From Thecaphora thlaspeos (taxonomy: Eukaryota > Basidiomycota > Ustilaginomycetes > Urocystidales > Glomosporiaceae): DNA of 64,000 bases. The DNA lies in NCBI GenBank assembly GCA_900291925.1, contig UWYS01000004.1, positions 1,161,780 through 1,225,779 of the forward strand, written 5' to 3'. How positions within the stretch are numbered: the first letter of the stretch is position 1; each line of letters begins with the position of its first letter. Both the position numbers and the translations under genes were made by a program. Below the pieces are notes generated by a model. That model was not told the origin of the DNA. It worked only from the letters and a program-made list of their open reading frames with translations, and made no database searches. Positions 39,426 to 50,608 of the stretch are shown here, piece after piece.

Positions 39426-42209
39426 TTAGTCTTCGACCGTCAAAGTCGGTGCTGCGCCAGCTTCCATCGCCTGCGGCTCGACGATGGCGAAAGGCGGCTT
39501 GTGGCTCGTGTCGTTGGGCATCGGCCAGGCGTGCTTGATCGGCACGCACAGACGCTTTTCGGTCGGAGCGGCTTCCTGCATATCATCCAATCTCTCAATG
39601 GCGCTGCCGGCGTCGAAATTTGATATGCAGCCAAACGTCTTTTCCGTCGCGCCAGCAAGCTTCAGCACCGGCGTCGTGCCGGGAAAGGAGCAGAAGGGCG
39701 CAGAACAGCGCTCTTCGCTCAGCGAAAAGAGCTCGTACTTTTCGACCGAGTACGTCGACGGCGTGAGATCGAGCACCAGCGTGAGCAGAGAGGATGCTTG
39801 CCAGTGCTTGTCGATCTTGTCCAAGCGGATCGACGGACCGTGCAGGTGCTCGGAATGGTATGCCGCATCTCCCCGGCACTTGACCTTCCACGCAATGAAG
39901 CTCATGCGCTCCGCCATCTTGGCCTCGACGTCGTCTTCGGCCTCGCCACTGCTCGTCTCTTCACCGTCACTGCGAGCGGACCAGGTGAGATCGGTATTGT
40001 CGCCGACAAAGACGGGAATCAAGCCATCCACCCCTAGCGGGTTGTGGCCGCACTGGACGGCCGCGCTGCGTTTCCAGAGATTCCACAGAAACGACGGTCG
40101 CGCGACGCTCAGCGCGTCGTCGAGAGCGACGATGTGGGTGAAGGACGTCCACGCCGTCGGCAGGTCCTTGATGCTTGCGTGCGACGATATGGCCGGAAAC
40201 AGTTCCCAGCTCACCAGACCTTTCAGGAAGCCCCTCAGCGAGACGGGCCGGGACGTCACATGCACAGCGTCACGCCCCATGGTGAGCAAGAGACGGGCGA
40301 GGAACTTGCCGACCGATCCGCAAAGGCCAAGCTCTCCCCGGAGCCGCGACAAGACGTCGTGATAGAACGTCCAGAGAACCTCATGGTACGAGTGGCGATC
40401 ACTCGTCATCACCTTCCAGGCGGCGAGAGCGAGCATCGGCTCGCTTGGCACCGTCGTCTTACAAATGCCGTCGCTGCCCACGCCGACGAGGTAGCGCATG
40501 TGGTTGCGTATGGCGGTGACGGCTATCTTCGCTGCAGGCGTGTCGGAGCCGAGCGGAAGCAGCTCTAGGCAGCAGCGTTGTGAAAGGAGACTGACTACCA
40601 CCGCTGGGCTTTTCAAGTCGGCGTAGGAACCCGACGCCGTCCCCGTGAGCTTGCTCATGGCTGCGCTGATCTCTTCGTAGCTTGATGCGTTCCAGAGGGG
40701 GCGTCCAAAGAGCTTGAGATGTTCGAGCGAAAGGGCGTCGTCGGGGCAGCGGAGAGCCCGGGCCTTGGGAACGAGGACGTCGAGGGGGACATCGGTCCAT
40801 AGTGGCAGACGGTCATAGGGTATAAACCGTGACGAAGGCCCGATCTCCGGGAATGGCTCCCGATCGATGGCGCTATCGGTGTCCAAAAGGAGGAACCACA
40901 AGTCGAGTCGGTGGTTCTGGCTCCAATGCTGCGATGCCCTCGCAATGCACTTGCGCAACGCCCAGAGCATGTCTGCAGGAGGGAGGCCGCCGAGAAGTGC
41001 GAAGTCACCGAGAAGTCCAAAGTCATCGATAGCTACGTACATCATGCCGCGGTCCCAGCCGGGTAAGGCCTCGACGCTCCGCCGGACGGGCTCGAGCGCA
41101 ACCAGCGCACCTGCGAGCTCGTCTATTGCGGGATTGAGAATCGCTGAGATCAGCCTTTCTACCTCGATGAACTCTTTGTGCAGCTTTTCCTCCTGCCTCA
41201 TCATAACCGGATGAGTCTTGCCGAGCTCCAAGGCCATTTTACAGACTTCCTTGATGAGTGCGAGGCGCGAGGAGCGCCCGACTTCGGCTGCTGTAGGGGG
41301 AAACCACCACGGCTGGAAGATCTGGGCCATCGAGCTGATCGACTCGGTGGCAGCCCGTTCCTTGATATTCTCCGCGGCGACAGTGAACCAAGCAGTGAGG
41401 AATGCGACGACCATGAAGGGGGGGTTTGCGAAGGTCGCGGCGTGGTGTTGAAAGAAATCGACGAGGGGCTCGTCCGCGGTCGGAAATCCATCGCTTGGGT
41501 CGTCCGGACGGCGGCGTGGGTGCAAGATCAGGGTGGGCCAGATTGTGCCCAACTCGTACACCATGCGAGTCTTGCCCGTACCGGACGACTGAATGATGGG
41601 CACAATGCGGCTTCTCGTGGATCTTCTGTTGAGCTTTTCCCTGTACTCGTCACGGATGCAGCGGTTCAGACGCAAGTGAGCATCGCCCATGTAGGTGCTC
41701 GAGAAGGCCTGGGCGCAGGCGTCGTAGACCCTCTGCAGCTGGGGCGGGAGGCCCGGCGAATATGGCTTGAAAGCAGAGCGCAGCAGTACTTCCATGACCG
41801 CGTAATAGTAGTCAAGGTCGCCGTCGGGGTCTTGTCGGAATTGGCATGCGATCTTGGTGCAAAGCTCCTGGGAAGCCTCGCCATCGATGAGCGGGGCAAG
41901 AATGTAGGAATCCGGCTTGAGGCTGTCGGAGCGGAAGGCGTGCCGCTTAATGTCCGTGGGGAAACTGGGATCGTCGAGCTTGGGTTTGAGGGCATCGCAG
42001 AGACTCGAGACAACGGCCAGAGTCCTTCGGGCGGACAGCTTAGTGACGTGCGCGACCCGCAACGACATGCGCAGCATGCCCACGTCAAACTCTGTGGGAG
42101 CGATCCCGTGCCGCTGACAGAAGGCCGACAGGGTTTCGGGGCGACTGGGCAGGGATAGCGCGCCGGCTGACGAGGGCGACGACATGACGGGAGATTCGCT
42201 CGACGACAC
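39426..42209 (-). CDS. Large lone P-loop NTPase of unknown function (STAND/Crinkler-like NTPase features)
   Basis: A single 927-aa open frame without introns. Residues about 205-215 carry a Walker A motif, PIIQSSGTGKTRMVYE (Lys213). A hydrophobic strand ending in two Asp (MMYVAIDDFG, Asp395-396) is a good Walker B. Between and after them are helical segments (LPPADMLWALRKCIARASQHW; LDLWFLLLDTDSAI). The N-terminal ~150 residues (LSAFCQRHGIAPTEF, RVYDACAQAFSSTY) and C-terminal ~300 residues have no motif I know. QSSGTGK(S/T)R with an intronless long ORF recalls a large, poorly characterised basidiomycete family of P-loop proteins, some annotated as Crinkler-like. I see no signal peptide or transmembrane segment. 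Function is unknown; family affiliation is inference from the motif only. The only intact neighbour in the same orientation is DDB1. Confidence 0.72.
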   Translation of the reverse strand: MSSSESPVMSSPSSAGALSLPSRPETLSAFCQRHGIAPTEFDVGMLRMSLRVAHVTKLSARRTLAVVSSLCDALKPKLDDPSFPTDIKRHAFRSDSLKPDSYILAPLIDGEASQELCTKIACQFRQDPDGDLDYYYAVMEVLLRSAFKPYSPGLPPQLQRVYDACAQAFSSTYMGDAHLRLNRCIRDEYREKLNRRSTRSRIVPIIQSSGTGKTRMVYELGTIWPTLILHPRRRPDDPSDGFPTADEPLVDFFQHHAATFANPPFMVVAFLTAWFTVAAENIKERAATESISSMAQIFQPWWFPPTAAEVGRSSRLALIKEVCKMALELGKTHPVMMRQEEKLHKEFIEVERLISAILNPAIDELAGALVALEPVRRSVEALPGWDRGMMYVAIDDFGLLGDFALLGGLPPADMLWALRKCIARASQHWSQNHRLDLWFLLLDTDSAIDREPFPEIGPSSRFIPYDRLPLWTDVPLDVLVPKARALRCPDDALSLEHLKLFGRPLWNASSYEEISAAMSKLTGTASGSYADLKSPAVVVSLLSQRCCLELLPLGSDTPAAKIAVTAIRNHMRYLVGVGSDGICKTTVPSEPMLALAAWKVMTSDRHSYHEVLWTFYHDVLSRLRGELGLCGSVGKFLARLLLTMGRDAVHVTSRPVSLRGFLKGLVSWELFPAISSHASIKDLPTAWTSFTHIVALDDALSVARPSFLWNLWKRSAAVQCGHNPLGVDGLIPVFVGDNTDLTWSARSDGEETSSGEAEDDVEAKMAERMSFIAWKVKCRGDAAYHSEHLHGPSIRLDKIDKHWQASSLLTLVLDLTPSTYSVEKYELFSLSEERCSAPFCSFPGTTPVLKLAGATEKTFGCISNFDAGSAIERLDDMQEAAPTEKRLCVPIKHAWPMPNDTSHKPPFAIVEPQAMEAGAAPTLTVED

Positions 42210-43087
42210 CGGGACCAGGGGCCAAGTGAGCGAGCGGACGAGGGGATGAGGGAAGCGACGGGATCAAGGATCCCAGGGTGGGCCTGGAGTGTCCGCTGCT
42301 GCTCAGATCAGCACTAGGCTGCACTGGGAAGGTGGCGGCGGCGACGGCGACGGTGAGGGTGGAGATGGCGAAGGTGGCGGCGACGAGTGGGGACAGTGGT
42401 GGTGGGAGGGGAGAAGGGAGGAGAGGAAGGTGACGGAGGCAGTGGTGGGCGGCGACGAGTGGCGCTACTTAGTGATGGTGGGAGTGGAGAAAGGGGGGAA
42501 AGGGGGGCGGGTCAGCGAGGGCGCGCTCGAGACGATAACTCAAGTAGCATTATATTCAAGATTGTAATTGTAAAAGGAGATCGCCAGGGTGCAATAGAAT
42601 CTTAATCTTAGGATGCAAGCGAGTCTTTGCCTCCCAACCATATCCGGCCTAGGTTCTAGACGTCGCGCCTGGACCGAGGAAAAGGGTTCACAAGCAGAGC
42701 AGAGCAGAGCAGCGCAGCGCGGTACATAAAAGCGCCTCACTCTGTGACACAAGAAAGTGCACATGCCACGACGCAGCCTGGCATGTGCGCCAAAGGCGAC
42801 AACTTACATACACCATATGTACTCTGCCAGCCTGCGAGCCTGGCAGCGCAGCAGAATATAATGCTCATTTTTCACTGGCCTGTGCTTCTCTCGTCTTGGC
42901 GCCCCTCACACATATCGTCACTCCCTCCGCATCCAAGGTGGTTACAGTAGCAGCAGCGCAGCACGATCACGACGCGCCCCATTGGTCGACAAAGGCTTTC
43001 ACGCAACCCGTCGCTCGATGTGGCCTCCATTCCCTTCTCTCCCTCTCCTGCGCCCTCCGTCTTTCCTCCCTTCTCTGATCCCGCCCG
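42210..43087. other. Gene-free region with inverted repeats
   Basis: A GGTGGCGGCGACGG-type purine-rich tract lies at 42325-42520, a (GCAGA)n run near 42694-42714, and a perfect 10-bp inverted repeat GCACATGCCA/TGGCATGTGC (42759-42768, 42779-42788), followed by CTGCCAG...CTGGCAG near 42826-42846. No gene is seen. Confidence 0.5.
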
Positions 43088-46000
43088 CTAAGTGAGCAGC
43101 CCCACCTCCTCACACCACCTCTCCACTTGACCTGCCTCCGTCTCATGCACCCTTTCATGTTCGCCTCCAGGTCCCTCCAAAACGCTGCGCATCATCTCCC
43201 TCCCCAGCCTGTCATCGCTAAAGAGCCTCACCACTTCCCCGTCCACCACGCCGGCCGGCGCCTGGATGCGGTGGTCCGTCCGCAGCGTCCTGTATTCCTG
43301 GTACGGGATGCCGCCTACCACGCCGAGGTACGACGACGGCGACGACGACGACCAAGAGGGCTGGAAGGAGGACGACGATTCGACAATCGAGATAATGTTT
43401 CGTTCCAGCTGGCTCAGCGTCGTTCCGACGTCGGGCAACAGGTGCGACAGCACGCCGATCGCACCCGCCGCAGTCGCAAAGAGGAGACGCGGCGATGCGA
43501 TCGGATGAGCGTTGGTCGAGGGCAATGACGATGTCGGCGAGCCTATGGACCGGGTTGCAGGACGCAAAGCGGGGAACGGAAGGACGAGCGAGACAGCAGG
43601 GTCAGCAACGCTCGCAGGAGGTATCACATCGACACACTTCCGCTTGCCAACTCACCTTGTCGGAACTTGTTAATCATGTCGCCATAGTGCCAGACGGCCT
43701 GCCTCTGCATCACGTGCGCGTAGCCGTCGTCGAGACTCCTCGCCGCCCAGCCGCCCGCGGCGCCGCGGTTGGCCGAAGACGCCCTCTGACCGCTCTCAAG
43801 CTCGGCGTCCCTGGCGCGCCTGATGCGCCGCTTCTCGGCCTCGCCGAGCGGGACGCGCTGCGTCGTGTAGAGGTTGAAGCCGACGTCGGCGCCGATGAAG
43901 GTCTGACTCGGCACGTCGACGACCTCGGTCGCCGTCGTCCAGAACGGGTCGCAGTCGCGCGCCACCTCGGTGACCGCGCCGCGCTCCGTCGAGACCTCGA
44001 GCACGTTCATCGATCGCAGCGCATCGCCCACCACCAGTCGGTTCGACTCGGCCGTCGTCAGTGTGCACGCCACAAACGCGCTGCCCCACTCGCCCGTCTG
44101 GACCAGCGCGTCGAGGCCGTCATTGTCATCCTTGCCGGCACGGAACTTGTCCTTGCCTTTCGCGGTGGCGTTGCGAGCCAGCTCGTAGACGCAGACGCGC
44201 GAGTTGACGGCGGCGGCGAATCGGCCTTCGACCTCGACGACTGCGTAGACGTTGCCGCCGACCGCTTCCTCAAACGCCAGCTCCAGCGCGCGCCTCTCTT
44301 TGCCGCCGCCGCCCGCAGTGCCACCAGCGCTGGCTTCGACGACCTCGTAGCCAATCAGCCTGCCCTTGGTCGTCTCGCTCGCATCGGGCCGGACGTAGCC
44401 GGTGCCGACCAGCAGGTAGGTCCGGCCGCTGGCGCCGAGCGTCACCGTCTGGATGCAGTTAGGCCGCTCAAACTCTTGCAGCCGGACCTCGTCGAGCAGC
44501 ACGAGGTCGGTCTGGTCGAGCAGGCGAACCCCGCCGCGCGCCTCGTCCGCACGTGCGGAGGTGGCTGACGCCTGCGGCAGGAAGGTCCATGTAGCGACGC
44601 CAAACACCTTGGCGGCAGGGTGTTGTGCGATGGCTAGCGGTTGTTCGCAGCCGAGCGGGATGGTGCGGATGTCGAGCTTCTGCAGTGCCCCAACAGATGC
44701 GATCCTGACGCCCTCGGCGACCGCAAAAGCACTCAAGGCCGGCTGGCCGGCGCCCGTGTAGAGCGTCGCGGCGGCACGGACGCCTCGATATTTGATTGCG
44801 CTGAAGCTGAGGCGCTTGGCGTCGGAATGCACGATCGTCGGACGCTCGCCCGCGACCGAGACGACCAACAGACCGGCCGACGTTTCGACCTTGTCGAGAC
44901 GTAGCGCACACGTCCCCAGACTGACAACTTTGCGGTCGTACACGCCGACGGTGTCGCTATAACTGTCGCCGTCTGGAAGGCTGAGGCGGTACGAGCTCAG
45001 CGTGCCGTCGCCAAGACCGATCAGGAGGTAGGAGAGGCCCGGCGTTTGTGTCGCGCCGTCGCCTTCTTCGAAGCTGTGGAGCAGGATCGAACGCGGCAGC
45101 GACGACAGACGCTCCTGAGTCAGCGTCGACTGCTCGACCGACTTGAGGTCGGGGAGCGACAGTATTTGCGCCTTCATCGAGCCCCAAGTCGCCAGGGCGC
45201 AATGAGAAGCGGATCTAGTCGCAACCAGCGGGCTGACGTCGATGCAGGCGACCTCGTTGTCGAGGGCAATACGTTTGACCTCGCGGAAGGCGGCAGCGCC
45301 GTCGTCGACCTTGAGGTAGATGAGCGAGTGGTCCCTGAGGCAGACGAGCACCTGTCCGTGTTCGTTGACGGCGGCGTTTGTGATGGTGCTGGCGGCGGCG
45401 GCGGTCCTCGGAGCAGCGGCAGCGGTCTCACTGCCCGTCGGACTCGGCGTCCACTCGCCCAGCCGCTCGATCTGGCCGGTTCGCAGGGCAAACAGGGCTA
45501 CACGCGCCCGATCGACAACGACAAAGCGGGTCGACGTTGAGGCATCGCTTTCGCCCTCGCCCTCCGCGGTCATTCCCTGCAGCGACGAGATAACCAGTGC
45601 AGCGGTCGTGGAGCTGGAGCCTACGACTGCGGCAGTGAGGTCGGCGGTGGAGCCATCGGGCTGAAAGGCGAGGAAGGTGGTGGCGCCGGCGGGATGGGCG
45701 ACCGCGAGCATCGTCGACGTTCTGCCGGCATCCCGACCCGCGTGGAGCGTCCAGATTCGGCTCGCGCCAATACGCCCATCGAGCTGGGCCACCTCTTCCA
45801 TCGCCACTCCCGTATTGACGATGCGCAGGCTGCTTGTCGGCCCGGACCCGCTGCAGGTGACGATCCGAGCCTGGGCGCTGCTGGCGCTCGCCGGATCCCC
45901 GCCGGAGCCATTATCGACGGTGAAGTCGACGATCGGCCCAAGGTTGTCCCAGCGGTGGACCTCGTCCAGGCGACCGGCCGAGGGGAGACCGCCGCCGCCG

Positions 46001-48096
46001 AGATCCGAAAACGACGGCGACGACGTCGCAGGAGGCATCATCGCCCGGGAGGGCGATGTGGGCGGGGTGATTAGCTGGCCCTCGCCGTTGTCTGTCGCCA
46101 TCGCCGCAGCAGCCGTCCTAGCCTGATCGGGATCGTCGGCCTCGATACGGTAGAGGACAGGGTCACCCGTAGTACTGCTCACGTGGACGAAGCCTTCGCC
46201 GAGGTAGGTGAGAGCGTTGGGGCCGGCGGCCTGCGATGTGGTGCCGAGGTGGCGGACCGACAGCCCGATGGGTCGCCAGATGGCCTGGCCGGCAGACGCC
46301 CTAGCGAGCTTGACCTCGAGCAGCTCCAAGTTGCCCGAGCTGCAGGCAAACAAGACGCCGAGACGAGCCGAGGGTGTCGCTTGTTCGTCGTCGTCGGCGA
46401 TGACAATGCTGCTCCCGTCGGACTCGGTCACAATGGTTGCAGCCGAGACCTGAACGGGAAAAGGGAGCGAGATCCGTAGGAGATGCATCGACCTGCGGGA
46501 CGCCGACTGCCGCGTGGCGATGGGCGACGACGGCGGGGAAAACGTCGTCGGGAGGGCCGAGGAGCGCCTTCGCTTGCCATTCTCGTTGGCGCGCGAGCTG
46601 GGCGCGGTCGGGCTGGTAGCCAGAAGGTTGTCCGTCGATGACGACGGAGCATCGACGGCGGCCTTGCTGCCGCTGCTACCGACGTTGCTGCCTTTCCGCC
46701 TCTTGCCTACAGCTGAGCCGCCGCCGAGGTTGACTTCACTGTTCTCGGAAGGCTGCTGCTGCTGCTGGTCAGCGTCCGGTATTTGTGCCGACGGCGGCGG
46801 GACAAGAAGGATGCTGGTCTCGCTAAAGACGATGACGCCGCCGCCTGCCGAAGCGGGCAGAGCGTGGACGAGGTGGGCGCCGAGGGCGTCGGTGTAGGGG
46901 AGCGGGACATGGGCACGGGTGAGGGGCGCCTTTGCCCATTGCTCCTCGCGCTTCTGGAGGGCGGCGCTGTCGAGATTAGTGCCCATGGCTGAAGGGCCGC
47001 GTCCCTTGGCTTTGCTATGCGGCTTGGCCTTTCTCGAGCCGCCGCTTTTTGCACGACTGCGGCTAGTCATCCCTGTGTAGTCGTCGTCGTCGCCATCGCC
47101 GCCACCGCCGCCACCGTAGGAGCCGGGCATGCTGCGCGAGCCAATAGGCAGGCTGACACGGGCGCTGCTTCCGCCCTCTGCACCTGGCTCAACGGCGGAC
47201 GACGGTGCGCGCCGGGGCGGGCCCCATGGGAGAGGGGTGAGCTCGTGCAAGGTCTCGTCGATTGCGTGGAAAGAGAGGACGGGGAGGCACTGTGGGCCGA
47301 GGCTGGGAATGCGCGAGGGGACGCTGGAAAGAGAGAGGAGTGCGAGTGTTGAGGAGTCCGTTTCGGTGCGAGGGTGCAGGAAGTTCGACGAGATGAGGGT
47401 GGGATGCGGTAGGCGGACGCTAAAGGCGCGCGCCGTGTGAGGCTTGCCCAGCTCGGCGTCGGCCTTGTCGTCCGGTCCGACGTTCATGTGCGTTGCTGTG
47501 GCGTGGCTGGACCGTCTCCGTGCGCTGCTGCCTTTCTTAGTGCTTCGGCTGCTATCGTGATGACTGATTGGCGTGATCCTCAGCAGACCACTGTGGGTGT
47601 GTGTGGCGGCGTACCTCTGACCCGTGAGGGGGCGGTCGGCGGCGACGGCGTTGTCGAGCGCGGGAGGTTCGACGAGGAGGTCGAGGCCAAGTTCTGCGGG
47701 TGGGCGTGCAGCTTCGTCGAGGAGAAGAGCGGCCTCTGTGCGGATGGCGTGATCGCCATGCTGTTGTCCTGCGTGGGTGAGTACGATGAGGCGAGGGTTG
47801 TGGTGGTCTGTGAGGACGAGGAGCCTCTTTGTGCGCTGCTGCGGCTGCTGTTGCGACGAAGGCGGAGCTGCGACTGCCTGTACAGCGAGGATGCGGCCGT
47901 TTAGTTGGACCGTTGTGATCTCTTCGAGGGGCGCGGTATGGGCGCGGGAGCGCAAGGCGAAAGGTGCGGGGAGGGCGAGGAAGACGATGGAAGAGTGGAG
48001 CACAACGGCGAGGGAAGGGCCCGAGGGTAGAAAGTCTGGGAGGAAGAGCGACTGAAGCGTGGCCGATGGCTTGTGTGCGTGCGAGAGGTAGAGCAT
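43088..48096 (-). CDS. DDB1: DDB1-type CPSF_A beta-propeller protein (CRL4 adaptor)
   Basis: Two exons (48096-43656, 43542-43088) join in phase after KFRQG to 1631 aa. Diagnostic stretches are MLYLSHAHKPSATLQSLFL, RLLVLTDHHNPRLIVLTHAG, WDNLGPIVDFTVDN, ARIVTCSGSGPTSSLRIV, SLGTCALRLDKVETSAGLLV, PTIVHSDAKRLSFSAIKYRG, LQKLDIRTIPLG, GRTYLLVGTGYVRPDASE, the CPSF_A end TFIGADVGFNLYTTQR, and HRIQAPAGVVDGEVVRLF. Ddb1 links substrate receptors to Cul4 in ubiquitin ligases for DNA repair, replication and heterochromatin. At 1631 aa it is about 490 longer than human DDB1, through Ser/Ala-rich loop insertions (for example SGGSRKAKPHSKAKGRG and SSGSKAAVDAPSSSTDN). The start is the Met that begins the first propeller strand; an upstream in-frame extension is low-complexity. 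Confidence 0.9.
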
Positions 48097-48685
48097 GGCT
48101 GGCGCGGCGCGAGAGGGACGAGGGACGTGGATGGTAGATGCGGAGCGCGGCGATGGGTGAGATGAGTGCGTGTGCAGCGGGAGGTGACTGTGCTGTGCTG
48201 TGCTGCGTGGGCCGCTTGGTAGGTACTGTTGTGGTGGATGAGGTTTGACGGAGCGTGCAGTGGTGACAACAGTGGCGGGGGAATGGCGGTGGAGGAGCAA
48301 GGAGCGCGGCAAAGGCGAAGGCGACGATGATGATGGTGGTGGTGGGTGGATGAGGCGAGCGACGAGGGGCGCGCGGACGCTGCCTTCCTCTACGGCATGG
48401 CCCGAGCGCCTTGGCTGGCGCTGCTGAGTCAAATCGAGCGCGCCCGCGCCAAAGGGTGGCGTTGTGGAGGTTCGGCGAGGTTCAGCGCCAGCGGCAACAA
48501 GATCGAGGTAGCTTCACGAGAAGAAAAAAACATCGAACGCTTCGACAGAAGAGTCCATCCATAGCCGAATCCTCTATCATCGATCAATATGCTACCGCCT
48601 CTCTATATACACTCCGACCAACCCTGCCTCTCCTCATCCCTCCTTTCTCTCTTCCTCACCCCTCCTCTTCCTCTTCCCTCGCCCC
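48097..48685. other. Intergenic between DDB1 and the SLC33-type gene
   Basis: No gene is seen. The plus strand is T/C-rich towards 48600-48680, next to the stop codon of the minus-strand transporter gene. Confidence 0.5.
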
Positions 48686-50608
48686 CTAGTGCGGCTTAGC
48701 GCTGCCATGCAGGTTGACCCTCCACGCACTCTGGGGCAACCTCTGCAGCTTCCTACTGACCGGAAGGATGAAAGCGATCAGTACAGCCGTTCCGATGAGG
48801 ACACAGAGCGTACTGGTCCAGTAGTATCCGTCCCTCTCGATCCTACAGACCCCTGCGACCGCCTCGCACCGCGCCTTGCCGAGGTCGGAGGTACATTCCC
48901 TACCCACCACCTCTTTGCTCGCACTCCATAGATCCGCCACCTTACCATCCTTGAGCATGCTCACCGACGAAGGGGCCGTACAGCTGCTGACGGTAAAGTA
49001 GTCGACCGATTTCAGGACAAAGTAACTGGGCCACGTCCCGCCCAGGTTCGAGACGGTGTTGAGCAGCGTCATGTACGTCCCTCCGATGAGCGGATCGGCA
49101 ATCTGCGTGTGGAACGCGGATATCCCGACAAACTGGACCGTCGAGCTGAAGCTGCTCAACACCGTCGAGGCAATGACGAGGAAAAAGTAGCCGTTCGAGA
49201 TCGGCGGGACGGGCATGCCGTAGACGATCCCCATGCTGACGACCGCAAAGCCGAGGCGGAAGAAAAAGGCAATGATCCAGGGTCGGAGCGCGTTGGAGCC
49301 CTTCGACCATCGAGCGGCGAGGTAGCCGAAGACGAGCTGGAATGGGAAGTCGATCAGCGCGGCGAGCGCGAGGTCTTCCTTGCCGAAGCCCTTTTCCACC
49401 AGCTTGAGGCCCGTGACGGCCTCGTTGGCCTGGAAGCCAATCTTGGCCACCAGGTGGACGACCATAAAGAGCTGGACGTGGCGCAATCGGACGATCCGCC
49501 ACATGATGCTGTACACCTTGGCCACGCCCATCTCCGGGTCGCCGCCCGCAGCGGCGTCGGCCCGCTGGTCATCGTCTTCGTCGTCGTCGTCCTCCTTCTT
49601 GAAAAAGAGGAGCCAGAGCGTCACGGCGATGAAGCCAAACGCCCAGAAGCGGAGGTAGCCGGCGAGCGTGAGCATGGGTACGTCGAGCGGCGTCGAGCGG
49701 AAGTACTTGTTGCCGAACTCGACGCTGTTGAAGGCGAGGAAGACGGTGAAGCTGAGAAAGTAGCCCGAGTTGAGCCCGACGGTCTGAGCGGTGCTGGCGT
49801 AGCTGAGGTTCTCCTGCGAGAGGAGCGTCAGCGCCCACCCGTCGACGGCAATGTCCTGCGTCGCGGCAAAGAGCACCATGACGAAGAAGATGGCCGTGAT
49901 GAGCAGGACGTTGGGGATCTCGGCGGCCATGAGCGGGCCGATGCTGTTGGCGAGCAGGTAGAACATGACGCCGACCACAGCCTGGATGGGGACGATCCAG
50001 CTTTTCCTCCGCCCCAAGGAGAGGATTCCGACGAGCGGGAGGCGCAGCTCGCGGACGTACATCGAGTCTACGATGGGGCTCCAGAAGAGCTTGAGCGAAT
50101 AGGGGTAGGTGCAGAGCATAAAGAAGCCAATGTCCGAGTACGAGAGGCGCGACTTGAGCAGGAACGGCATCGTCCCGAAGGCGAGGCCGACAGGGACGCC
50201 CTGTAGCAGGTAGAGGACGACGAGCAGCACCATGGCGTGCTGGTCGGCGGGGCTGAGGTCCATGAAGCCGCCCGCCTCGCCGCGGCGCTTTGCGTCGTCG
50301 TCGTCGGCGGCGGCGGTATCGCCTGGAAGCTTGGTCTTGGCGCTGCCCATCTCGAGTAGCTCTGCGCCGCCGTCAACGTCATTGATCCTGTTGCGTGCGC
50401 GCGACGAGAGCATCGCGTCCGTCTCACGGGCGTCGTCGTTGCCGTGGTCCTGGTCGTCGATGTCGATCTGCGAGTCCCTTGGCGCGGCGGCGGAGCGCTG
50501 GCGGAGATGGTAGCGGGACTCTTGGGCGGACGAGGACGAAGCCGATGCGGATGCGGCGGTTGAGATGGAGCCGGAGGCGGCGGGCTGGGCGGCCTTTTTG
50601 GAAGGCAT
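48686..50608 (-). CDS. Acetyl-CoA transporter-type membrane protein (SLC33A1/Acatn family)
   Basis: One exon encodes 640 aa. After a ~125-residue Ser/Ala/Asp-rich N-terminus the first membrane segment reads MVLLVVLYLLQGVPVGLAFG. Then come GTMPFLLKSRLSYSDIGFF, YPYSLKLFWSPIVDSMY, LGRRKSWIVPIQ, the hallmark FAATQDIAVDGWALTLL, and GLNSGYFLSFTVFLAFNS. After an acidic loop (KKEDDDDEDDDQ) follow VHLVAKIGFQANEAVTGLKL and AFHTQIADPLIGGTYMTLLN. About 11-12 transmembrane helices can be counted. The family moves acetyl-CoA into the ER/Golgi lumen in animals; substrate in fungi is not certain. A Cys-rich lumenal loop (SSCTAPSS...ECTSDLGKARCEAVAGVC) precedes the last helix. It lies upstream of DDB1 on the same strand. 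Confidence 0.9.
   Translation of the reverse strand: MPSKKAAQPAASGSISTAASASASSSSAQESRYHLRQRSAAAPRDSQIDIDDQDHGNDDARETDAMLSSRARNRINDVDGGAELLEMGSAKTKLPGDTAAADDDDAKRRGEAGGFMDLSPADQHAMVLLVVLYLLQGVPVGLAFGTMPFLLKSRLSYSDIGFFMLCTYPYSLKLFWSPIVDSMYVRELRLPLVGILSLGRRKSWIVPIQAVVGVMFYLLANSIGPLMAAEIPNVLLITAIFFVMVLFAATQDIAVDGWALTLLSQENLSYASTAQTVGLNSGYFLSFTVFLAFNSVEFGNKYFRSTPLDVPMLTLAGYLRFWAFGFIAVTLWLLFFKKEDDDDEDDDQRADAAAGGDPEMGVAKVYSIMWRIVRLRHVQLFMVVHLVAKIGFQANEAVTGLKLVEKGFGKEDLALAALIDFPFQLVFGYLAARWSKGSNALRPWIIAFFFRLGFAVVSMGIVYGMPVPPISNGYFFLVIASTVLSSFSSTVQFVGISAFHTQIADPLIGGTYMTLLNTVSNLGGTWPSYFVLKSVDYFTVSSCTAPSSVSMLKDGKVADLWSASKEVVGRECTSDLGKARCEAVAGVCRIERDGYYWTSTLCVLIGTAVLIAFILPVSRKLQRLPQSAWRVNLHGSAKPH

Noticed and set aside
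49109..50206. 365-aa plus-strand ORF opposite the SLC33-type transporter
   Set aside because: It is Glu/Arg/Val-rich shadow translation of a high-GC antisense strand; the minus strand has clear transmembrane segments and family motifs.
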